A stretch of DNA of 40,076 nucleotides, from the NCBI RefSeq assembly GCF_030317105.1, contig NZ_JASZYG010000031.1, forward strand, positions 1 to 40,076, in the 5' to 3' direction. The notes under the pieces are model-generated. The model was not told the DNA's origin and did no database searches. It saw only the letters and a list, made by a program, of their open reading frames with translations. The stretch's first letter is position 1. Every line of letters starts with the position of its first letter. The stretch is from Variovorax brevis. GTDB lineage: Bacteria; Pseudomonadota; Gammaproteobacteria; Burkholderiales; Burkholderiaceae_C. Positions 16,885-23,591 of the stretch are shown one piece after another. The translations under genes and the position numbers were made by a program.

Positions 16885-17100
16885 CACAGGCAGCCCCACG
16901 AGTTCGGGCACTGCGTCGAAGAGGTCGGCTTCCAGACCGTGGTCGGCTATCGAGAAGATCGGCGCTTCTGGGCCTTGTTGATCGCAACGATCACCTTGGA
17001 GTCCTCCATGCCTGCCAGGTGCTGGATGTCGCGCTGATGCCGCAGGCGACGTACAGCTGCGGCGCGACGATCTTGCCGGGCTGCCCCACTTGGCAATCAG
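16885..17100 (-). pseudogene. Electron transfer flavoprotein alpha subunit (etfA) C-terminal fragment
   Basis: Three minus-strand frames together give QVGQPGKIVAPQLYVACGIS, then IQHLAGMEDSKVIVAINK, then PEAPIFSIADHGLEADLFDA and VPEL. This is the conserved FAD-binding C-terminal end of EtfA. At least two frameshifts are needed and the rest of the gene is absent. No intact etfB is nearby. A relic. Confidence 0.7.
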
Positions 17101-17147
17101 TGGGCGCCCGGCCTTTTCGCAGGCCTCCGCAAAGTTCGCGTTCTCCG

Positions 17148-17187
17148 ACAGTCGATCAAGGGCTGTCTTCTTGCGATCGTCTGCCAT
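17148..17187 (-). pseudogene. DUF3606 gene fragment (first ~13 codons)
   Basis: On the minus strand the ATG at 17187 begins MADDRKKTALDR, matching the first residues of the intact DUF3606 protein at 6838. The sequence then changes to an unrelated reading (SENANFAEACEKAGRPL) that runs into the etfA relic. This is the decayed inverted partner of the 6838 gene. Confidence 0.6.
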
Positions 17188-17344
17188 GACGGTGTCCATA
17201 AGGGGATTGCGCTGCGGATCAAAGGCTCGCTCGATTCGGGCGAGCGACTGCACACGTTGAATCCAATATTCTCGGGAGGCCATGGGGCTCCATGCGCTTT
17301 CCGCTGACAGCCAAAACCCCGCTTTTTCGCTCATCGTGGGTTAT

Positions 17345-17463
17345 GACCCTCGATGACGTCCCCCCATGCTGCTGGATGAGCGTGCGTTGACCCTCGACGA
17401 GCCAAGGCGGCTGTATGAATCAAGTTCGCCGGGTACCGCGTCACGGCGATGTTCGGGGACGAC
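17345..17463 (+). pseudogene. ATP-dependent DNA ligase N-terminal fragment, second copy
   Basis: Plus-strand codons give LLDERALTLDEPRRLYE. After a one-base deletion they continue as IKFAGYRVTAMFGDDDRR. This is the same ligase segment as at 6390-6683. Here the catalytic lysine of KxDG is kept but the aspartate is changed (KFAG). Homology ends at about 17463, where a cyclase-family fragment begins in frame with the first part. Confidence 0.65.
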
Positions 17464-17983
17464 GATCGACGCGGTGCCACTGGACTGGTGCTTCCAGCCC
17501 GGTGTGAAGCTCGACTTCCGCCACTTCCCCGATGGCTACGTGGTGACGGCGGTCGACGTCGAGGCCGAACTGCGGCGCATCGGCCACACGCTGGCGCCGC
17601 TGGAGATCGTGATGGTCAACACCCGCGCCGGCAGCCGCTACGGCGAACGCGACTACGTGTCGGCCGGCTGCGGCATGGGTTACGACGCCACGCGCTACCT
17701 GCTGGATGGCGGCATCCGCCTGACCGGAACCGACGCCTGGAGCTGGGATGCGCCCTTCGTGCACACCGCCAGGAAGTACGGCGAGACGCACGATGCGATG
17801 CTGATCTGGGAAGGCCACAAGGCCGGGCGTGACATCGGCTACTGCCACCTGGAGAAGCTGCACAACCTTGAGTCGCTGCCCGCCGACGGCTACTTCGTCA
17901 GTTGCTTCCCGCACAAGATCCGCGGCGCATCGGCCGGCTGGACACGGGCCGTGGCCATCCTTGACGAGCGCCTGTTCACATAG
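17463..17983 (+). pseudogene. Cyclase-family (kynurenine formamidase-like) enzyme, C-terminal part
   Basis: The encoded segment from IDAVPLDWCFQPGVKLDFRH through GRDIGYCHLEKLHNLESLPA to FVSCFPHKIRGASAGWTRAV is the C-terminal two-thirds of a cyclase-family metal hydrolase (PF04199 type), and the frame is intact to the stop at 17983. The N-terminal metal-binding HxGTHxDAP region, which should precede it, is missing; its place is taken by the ligase fragment. The chimeric open frame beginning at 17366 (MLLDERALTLDEPRRLYES) reads through the junction, but the protein would lack the active-site histidines. I therefore call it a truncated gene rather than a functional fusion. Confidence 0.7.
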
Positions 17984-18126
17984 CCGGGACCGACGGCGGC
18001 GGAGTCGCTCAGTCAGGCAATGCACCTTGCCCCGTGCGGCGCCTTGCCTCTCCGCTACGTGGTCGTCGCGGCGCTGCGATTTCTGCGGTGGGCCGACCGG
18101 CTGCTTTTGCACACTCTCGCAGCCAG

Positions 18127-18990
18127 TTACCTCCGCGCCACCAACCCTGCCATCAATCCTGCGTACAACTCCGATACACGTTCCCATTTTCTGTCGTAGT
18201 CGTATGAGAGAGTCCACAGGACGCTTTGGACCTCCGCCACCTTATCGTTGAAAACGAAGGGATCAACAATGCTCGCTCGCTGGTCAGAAATATTTTGAAG
18301 GGCAGATAGAACTTGCGTCGCGCCGGACGACATCTGCTTTGTGTCGAATGACCCATCGGGGAAATAATCAAGGATTGCGGTGACATACGTACTGACCGCC
18401 TCGTTCAATTTGACACCTGACAAGGCCCTTGACAGGGCCTTGATCTTCGCCCTCACCGGCGCGAACTCAAGACGTGCCTGTCGCACGAAGGTTGCAGCCT
18501 CCATGATTTTGGTCCAAGAATCCGGTTCGAGTGGGGGTGGGGGCGGCACCTGCAATGGCGAGGCCGAGCCCAATCCCCGCTGGTTTGAAAACTGCATGGC
18601 GTCGTGCAGAAACTCGAAGTAAAGTTGCATTGACGCAGTCGTTCCGCCGGCTGGGGTGAGCCGAAGTGCATAGCTTCGCCTGCGGATGATCCGGAATATG
18701 GCGGACCTGTCTTTGTTTTCCGCCTCAGCAAACCGCTCGGCATCTAGAGAAGAGTCGAACATGACGAAGTTGTAGTCGCCCTTCCATGACACGGCGGGTG
18801 AACTCAAGAAATCCATGGACGGAAGCATTTGCTCGACTTGCTGAAACATGCGCAAGTAGTCTTTGTGGACCTGTAGCAACTCGTCGTAAGCAGGTTTGAG
18901 CACTTCCTTATGCAAGTCCTTGGCGCGCCGATCCTGGTACTCCCGCAGTTGGATGAGGCGATCGGCCACGCGGACGAGTGCTTCGATCAT
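18127..18990 (-). CDS. Orphan hypothetical protein in an AT-richer segment
   Basis: A 287-residue protein from ATG 18990, which has an excellent ribosome site (ggagg, 6 bases upstream). It begins MIEALVRVADRLIQLREYQD and contains helical, charged segments (KDLHKEVLKPAYDELLQVHK), a proline run (VPPPPPLEPDSW) and a C-terminal region ending YDYDRKWERVSELYAGLMAG. I do not recognise the family. There are no membrane segments or signal peptide. Its base composition is visibly lower in GC than its neighbours and its codon use differs (many ttg, aat, aaa codons), which suggests horizontal acquisition. It is a lone intact gene surrounded by pseudogenes; a defence or other accessory function is possible but unsupported. 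Confidence 0.75.
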   Translation of the reverse strand: MIEALVRVADRLIQLREYQDRRAKDLHKEVLKPAYDELLQVHKDYLRMFQQVEQMLPSMDFLSSPAVSWKGDYNFVMFDSSLDAERFAEAENKDRSAIFRIIRRRSYALRLTPAGGTTASMQLYFEFLHDAMQFSNQRGLGSASPLQVPPPPPLEPDSWTKIMEAATFVRQARLEFAPVRAKIKALSRALSGVKLNEAVSTYVTAILDYFPDGSFDTKQMSSGATQVLSALQNISDQRASIVDPFVFNDKVAEVQSVLWTLSYDYDRKWERVSELYAGLMAGLVARR

Positions 18991-19089
18991 TGACGACCTC
19001 CAATAAGACCATCCATCAGGCCGATTGTGAGACACACCACCCCGGGTGAATCGCCGAGCAACAGGCGAAACGCCAACGCGAGCATGCGC

Positions 19090-19815
19090 CGCCATCAGGC
19101 TTTCCTCGGTCCTGCCGGAGCCACCGTGGCGCTACCTGGTCTTCTGTGCCGGGATCGCGTTGGACATGCGGCCCTGGTGCTGCGGAGCCGCAGGCTGCAC
19201 GTCGTGCCGGCGCACACGGCACACCTGGTCGAACGAGCCGGTTGCCTGACCATATGCTGGGCGAATCGGTGATCAGCATCTCCGCGGCGCTGGCGGGCAA
19301 CGCCTGGCCGATCCAACGTCATCGCCGCAGTCAGCGGATTCGTCATGGTGCCGGCCATCTGGTGGATCTACTACGACAGCTTCCACCTGCTGGAACAGCG
19401 CAAGTTGCCGACCGGGCATTCGATCCTCTATTCGCACTTCTTCCTGTTCATCGGCCTGGCGATCCTGGCCTCGCTGATCCGGCATGCCATCCTGGACGAC
19501 CTCGACCCGGGCGACTTCCGCCGGCTGGCCGCGGCCGGTACGGTGCTGTTCTTCCTGGGCAAGCAGTACGGCTGCTACATGGAGGTGCCCGAGCTGCGGC
19601 CTTGCCTGCTGGCCAACACCGCAGCCGTGTTCGCCCTGACGGCCATCGTGCTGATGTTGCCGCTCGGGCTCGGCGCCATGCTGGTGGGCATCACGGCGAC
19701 CATGATCTGCTACGTGCTGCTCAACCTGCGCGCGCCAGGCACGCGGCGGCCTGAGCCGCTGCCTGCGCAACTTGAGGGAGGAGAAGCAGACTTGGGCTGG
19801 CCGTATTTGTGCTGA
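19090..19815 (+). pseudogene. ltrA: Low temperature requirement protein A (ltrA) remnant, frameshifted
   Basis: Plus-strand segments in successive frames read LPEPPWRYLVFCAGIALD, RLHVVPAHTAHLVERAG, LGESVISISAALAGNAWP, then VIAAVSGFVMVPAIWWIYYD and SFHLLEQRKLPTGHSILYSH to LGLGAMLVGITATMICYVLL. These are the multi-spanning membrane segments of the LtrA family. At least three frameshifts occur in the first 250 bases. A 14-base deletion after the last transmembrane segment (compared with the copy at the right edge) replaces the normal C-terminus. The N-terminal half is missing. Non-functional. Confidence 0.8.
19661..19731 (+). repeat. ltrA 3' segment, identical inverted copy at 40006-40076
   Basis: These 71 bases are identical to the reverse complement of the last 71 bases of the window. 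After this block the copies remain similar, but this one lacks taccgccacctcgt. The repeat pair brackets about 20 kb including the whole furan cluster. Confidence 0.9.
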
Positions 19816-19985
19816 TTTTGTACAGGTGCACAGCAGCGGGCCCTCAAGCGTCCTGAGTCCTGCCGAAGCGTAGCCGAAGGACCTCGACAGCGTCCGCAAT
19901 GATGCAGTTCGCCCCTGCATTGCTTTCCGATCCCAGCCGACGATCTCATCTAACCCACCCGCCCGCTGTTCACAACGCGAGTCGC
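19816..19985. other. Intergenic region between ltrA remnant and convergent LysR gene
   Basis: About 170 bases. It contains cctgccgaagcgtagccgaaggac, related to the short tgtcgaagg-type repeats frequent between genes in Comamonadaceae. No gene and no clear U-tract terminator. Confidence 0.35.
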
Positions 19986-20918
19986 CTACCCTACGCCACG
20001 GTTTGCACCAGAACCGGCGTGGTCGCCTTCGCCGAGTCCGCGCACGTGCCGCACGAGCGTAGCGATGAAAGCTGCTGCCGCCGGGCTCGGCGGCCGGCGC
20101 GGATGGGTCACGCAAACGATCTGGCGCGACAGGCGAGGCGAAGTTACCGTGGTGCCGTGCAATCCCTCGTGCTCGAGCTGGCGCCTGACGGCCACACGCG
20201 GCAGCACGGTGCAGAAATCGCTTTCGTGGACCAGCTTGAGAATCGCGCTGATCGAGTCGATTTCGACGCTGGGCGACAGGGTCACGTCTTCGGCTTGGCT
20301 GAAGCTTTCGATGATGCCGCGCAAGCCATGCTGGCGCGTCGGCAGGACGAGTCGCAGGTGGGCCAGTTCCGCGAAGGCCACGACGTCGGGAAGCCGTGGA
20401 TGCTTCGGTCCGGCGAGCAACAGCATGTCTTCCTCTGCAATCGCCTCGGTGTTGAGTGCCAGCGGGCGGCGCGGCTTGTTGACGATCGCGGCGTCGAGTT
20501 GGCCCACCGCAACCGCCTCCGAGAGCGTGCCGCTGAAGCCGTCGGTTAACGAGAGGTCGACCTTCGGATGCAGCGCGGAAAACTCCAGCAGGGCGTCGAC
20601 GAGCACACCCTGCGCGACGGTCGCGATCATGCCGACGCGCACCAGGCCTGCGAGCTCGCCGGAGGTTTGCATGACCTGTTCGCGCGCATGGGCGAAATCA
20701 CCGAGCACAGGCAGAAACAGGCGATACATGCGCCGCCCTTCGCTCGTGGGCTCCATGCCCTGCGGGCTGCGCACGAAGAGTTGCTTGCCGATCTCTTCCT
20801 CGAGCTTGGCGATCTGCATGCTGAGCGCGGGCTGCACGATGTTGAGCCGGCGCGCGGCACGGGTGACGGAGCGCTCTTCAAAGAGCACCACGAAATACTG
20901 GACCTGTCGAAATTCCAT
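19986..20918 (-). CDS. LysR-type transcriptional regulator of the furan cluster
   Basis: A 310-residue LTTR. The N-terminal winged helix is canonical (MEFRQVQYFVVLFEERSVTR, AARRLNIVQPALSMQIAKLE, EEIGKQLFVRSPQGMEPTSE). The C-terminal ~90-290 is the periplasmic-binding-like effector domain (LVRVGMIATVAQGVLVDALL, VAVGQLDAAIVNKPRRPLAL). It is transcribed away from the Bug-aldehyde dehydrogenase-hmf operon across a 138-base region with a LysR-type dyad and a good promoter. It is therefore the probable activator responding to a furan compound or CoA ester. It occupies the position of the hmfR regulators of known clusters, but the effector is not known from sequence. Confidence 0.9.
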   Translation of the reverse strand: MEFRQVQYFVVLFEERSVTRAARRLNIVQPALSMQIAKLEEEIGKQLFVRSPQGMEPTSEGRRMYRLFLPVLGDFAHAREQVMQTSGELAGLVRVGMIATVAQGVLVDALLEFSALHPKVDLSLTDGFSGTLSEAVAVGQLDAAIVNKPRRPLALNTEAIAEEDMLLLAGPKHPRLPDVVAFAELAHLRLVLPTRQHGLRGIIESFSQAEDVTLSPSVEIDSISAILKLVHESDFCTVLPRVAVRRQLEHEGLHGTTVTSPRLSRQIVCVTHPRRPPSPAAAAFIATLVRHVRGLGEGDHAGSGANRGVG

Positions 20919-20954
20919 CGTGCACCTGCCTGTCGTCTAGGTGATCACTATAAA

Positions 20955-21009
20955 TGATGCAGAGCATCAAATCATATTAATTGACCTGATGACACCAGAT
21001 TTTTAGACT
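20955..21009 (+). promoter_or_regulatory. LysR-type operator and sigma70 promoter of the furan operon
   Basis: A perfect dyad TGATGC-AGA-GCATCA (20955-20969) lies upstream of TTGACC (20981-20986), a 17-base spacer and TAGACT (21004-21009). The dyad centre is about 54 bases before the expected transcript start near 21016, close to where LysR activators normally bind. The first gene starts at 21057. The region is much richer in AT than its surroundings. Confidence 0.65.
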
Positions 21010-21056
21010 TTGCCCAGACCCGGACATCCACGCGCCGGGCATCGGAGACAAGTCGA

Positions 21057-22088
21057 ATGCCCTTCCTGCCCACGTCAGCCTGGCTGGCCATCTCACCCCT
21101 TCGCCTTCCGGGCCGCCGGGTCGCCCTTGCGATCGGCATGACAGCCGCACTCTGCATCGTTGGCACGGACAGTGTGCAAGCAGAACCGGGCAGCTACCCT
21201 TCCAAGCCGGTGCACATCGTGGTGCCGTACCCGAGTGGCGGTTTCAACGACACGCTGGCCCGGCTCGCGGCGGCCAAGCTGTCGGTCGCGTGGAAGCAGC
21301 CCGTCATCGTCGACAACAAGCCCGGGGCCGGCACCGCGATCGGCACGCAGGCTGCGGCAACGTCGCCGGCCGATGGCTACACGTTGCTGGTGGTGCAGTT
21401 CCCGTTTGCCGCGAACCCGTGGCTCTACAGGTCCCTGCCCTACGACTCCGAAAAGGCGTTTGCGCCGGTGGTGCTGGCCGGGCTGTCGCCGATGCTGCTG
21501 GTGGCCCACGCCGGCGGTCCATTGCACTCGCTCCAGGATGTGATCGCGGCTGCCAAGGCCAAGCCCGGCGGCCTCAATTACGGCTCGTCGGGCGCGGGTT
21601 CGTCCAACCACCTCGCGATGGCGTTGTTCGAAAGCCTGTCGGGCACGCGCATGACCCAGGTGCCGTACAAGGGCAGCGCGCCGCTGCTCACCGACTTGGC
21701 CGGCGGCCAGGTCGACCTGGCGGTCGACTTGGTGCCCCATGCCCTGCCCTTCATCCAGTCCGGCAAGGTTCGACCATTGGCGATCGCCGCTGCCAAGCGA
21801 TCGCCGCTCATGCCCGACGTTCCGACAGCCGCGGAAGCCGGCCTGCCCGGCTACGAGGCGAGTTCGTGGCACGGGTTCGTGGTGCCCGCCGGCACGCCGC
21901 AGCCCGTGATCGACAAGCTCAACCGCGACCTCAACACCGTGTTCGCGATGGACGACGTCAAGAAGGTGTTTGCGCAGCAGGGCGTGGTGCCCGCAGGCGG
22001 CACGCCGGCCCAGTTCCGCACCTTCATCGACGGTCAGATGAAGCTGTGGAAGAAGGTGGTGCAGGACGCGGGAATCACCGCCGAATGA
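21057..22088 (+). CDS. Bug-family periplasmic solute-binding protein, first gene of the furan operon
   Basis: A 343-residue extracytoplasmic binding protein. The N-terminus has two basic regions and a hydrophobic core (RVALAIGMTAALCIVGTDSV) ending QAEPG, a plausible signal-peptidase site near residue 43. The mature part shows the Bug landmarks VHIVVPYPSGGFNDTLARLA, IVDNKPGAGTAIGTQAAATS, PADGYTLL, YGSSGAGSSNHLAMALFESL and VPYKGSAPLLTDLAGGQVDL. It overlaps the aldehyde dehydrogenase by 4 bases. No TctA/TctB genes are present, so it would need membrane subunits encoded elsewhere or act as a sensor protein. Context suggests that it binds a furan carboxylate or related acid (inference). Confidence 0.92.
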   Translation: MPFLPTSAWLAISPLRLPGRRVALAIGMTAALCIVGTDSVQAEPGSYPSKPVHIVVPYPSGGFNDTLARLAAAKLSVAWKQPVIVDNKPGAGTAIGTQAAATSPADGYTLLVVQFPFAANPWLYRSLPYDSEKAFAPVVLAGLSPMLLVAHAGGPLHSLQDVIAAAKAKPGGLNYGSSGAGSSNHLAMALFESLSGTRMTQVPYKGSAPLLTDLAGGQVDLAVDLVPHALPFIQSGKVRPLAIAAAKRSPLMPDVPTAAEAGLPGYEASSWHGFVVPAGTPQPVIDKLNRDLNTVFAMDDVKKVFAQQGVVPAGGTPAQFRTFIDGQMKLWKKVVQDAGITAE

Positions 22089-23563
22089 CCGAACGCCACT
22101 TGAATGACATGAACCAGCTTCAAGCGCTGAACCTCGTCGGCGGCGAATGGCTGCCCGCACATTCCGGCAGCGTGGGCACGCGTCACAACCCGGCTGACGG
22201 CACTGCACTCGGGCAATTTGCGGCATCGTGCCGCACCGATGCGGATGCGGCCATCGCAGCGGCGCGCCGCGCTTTCGACCAGCCCTTGTGGGCACAGAAT
22301 CCGCGCCTGCGGCAGATGGTCATGTTGCGTTGGGCCGATCGGCTTGAGGTACGCGCCGAGGAACTCGCACGCCTTCTGACGCTGGAGAACGGCAAGGTGA
22401 TCGGCCAATCGCGTGGCGAGATCGCAGGTGCGATATCGGAGATCCGCTACTACGCGGGCCTGACCCGCTACATGCCCGGCCATGTGTTCGAAGTCGAATC
22501 CGGCGCCTTCTCCACGCTGCTCAAAGAGCCGGCCGGCGTCGCCGGCATCATCGTGCCGTGGAATGCACCCGCGGTGCTGCTGATCCGCTCGCTCACCCCC
22601 GCGCTCGCAGCCGGCTGCACCGTCGTCGTCAAGCCGGCGCCGCAGACGGCGCTGATCACCGCTGCGCTGATGGCGGAACTGCACGCTGCGGATGGCTTGC
22701 CCGCCGGCGTGGTAAACCTGCTGAGCGAAGAAGGCCACGAGGTTGCATCACGTCTGGTCGAATCGCCCGACGTCGACGTCATCAGCTTCACCGGCTCCAA
22801 CGCGACCGGCCAACGCATCATGACTGCGGCCGCACCGACGATGAAGAAGCTCTCGCTCGAACTCGGCGGCAAGTCGGCCTGCCTCGTCTTCGAAGATGCC
22901 GACGTGGTCGCAGTGGCGCCCGCACTGGCAACGGCCGCCACCATCATCAGCGGTCAGCAGTGCACCGCTGCACGAAGGGTGCTGGTGCACGCGAAGCACT
23001 ACGACGCGATGAAGCGCGCGCTCAGCGCCGCGCTGCAGGCGCTGCGCGTCGGGCCCGGCCTTTCGGACGGCGCGCAGATCGGGCCGATGATCGACAACGC
23101 CACGGCCAACAGCGTTGGCACGCGCATCGAAGAAGCGATGGAAGCCGCCGACGAGGTGCTGGTGCGTGGCGGCCGCGCCACGGGCGCGCTGGCCGCTGGC
23201 GCTTTCCTCACGCCCACGCTGGTCGCGCACCGCGACACCAGCGCCTTCTTCGTGCAGGAAGAGATCTTCGGCCCGCTGCTAGTCATCGAGCGCTTCGAAG
23301 ACGAGGCCGAGGCCGTGGCTCGCGCCAACCATTCGGAGTTCGGTCTTTCTGCCAGTGTCTGGACGCGTGACGGCGCGAAGGCGATGCGCGTTGCGCGCGC
23401 GCTGCGCAACGGCACCGTCTGGATCAACGACCACAACACGCTCTTCGCCGAAGCGGAAACCGGCGGCTACCGGCGCAGCGGCCTGGGCCGGCTGCACGGC
23501 TACGACGCGCTGATCGACTTCCAGGAAATCAAGCACATCTATCAACAGGTCGGAACGGTCTGA
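22085..23563 (+). CDS. Aldehyde dehydrogenase (NAD(P)-dependent), probably furan aldehyde oxidation
   Basis: A 492-residue ALDH-superfamily enzyme of normal length. The ATG at 22085 overlaps the preceding stop. Conserved elements: GIIVPWNAPAVLLIRSLTPA (cofactor binding), VISFTGSNATGQRI, catalytic-base E259 in LELGGKS, catalytic C293 in SGQQCTAARRVLV, EEIFGPLLVIERF and GTVWINDHNT. All active-site residues are present. Its place between the Bug gene and the hydroxylase subunits points to oxidation of furfural, HMF or an intermediate aldehyde to the acid, in support of the HmfH oxidase. This is inference from context; ALDH substrate cannot be read from motifs. Confidence 0.92.
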   Translation: MTERHLNDMNQLQALNLVGGEWLPAHSGSVGTRHNPADGTALGQFAASCRTDADAAIAAARRAFDQPLWAQNPRLRQMVMLRWADRLEVRAEELARLLTLENGKVIGQSRGEIAGAISEIRYYAGLTRYMPGHVFEVESGAFSTLLKEPAGVAGIIVPWNAPAVLLIRSLTPALAAGCTVVVKPAPQTALITAALMAELHAADGLPAGVVNLLSEEGHEVASRLVESPDVDVISFTGSNATGQRIMTAAAPTMKKLSLELGGKSACLVFEDADVVAVAPALATAATIISGQQCTAARRVLVHAKHYDAMKRALSAALQALRVGPGLSDGAQIGPMIDNATANSVGTRIEEAMEAADEVLVRGGRATGALAAGAFLTPTLVAHRDTSAFFVQEEIFGPLLVIERFEDEAEAVARANHSEFGLSASVWTRDGAKAMRVARALRNGTVWINDHNTLFAEAETGGYRRSGLGRLHGYDALIDFQEIKHIYQQVGTV

Positions 23564-23591
23564 ACGACCTTCCTGCCGGACGGAAAACCCA

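Larger units (their letters stand above)
17148..17463. repeat. Inverted duplicated module (ligase/DUF3606 divergent region), right arm
   Basis: The reverse complement aligns with 6545-6870 (shared cgtgtgcagtcgctcgcccg, ggggttttggctg, atggcagacgat). The arms are about 10 kb apart in opposite orientation, with the DUF3606 ends facing inward. This arm is more decayed than the left one. Confidence 0.7.

Noticed and set aside
21290..22084. Long upstream extension of the aldehyde dehydrogenase frame
   Set aside because: It overlaps the Bug gene in another frame; the dehydrogenase begins at the ATGA overlap at 22085.
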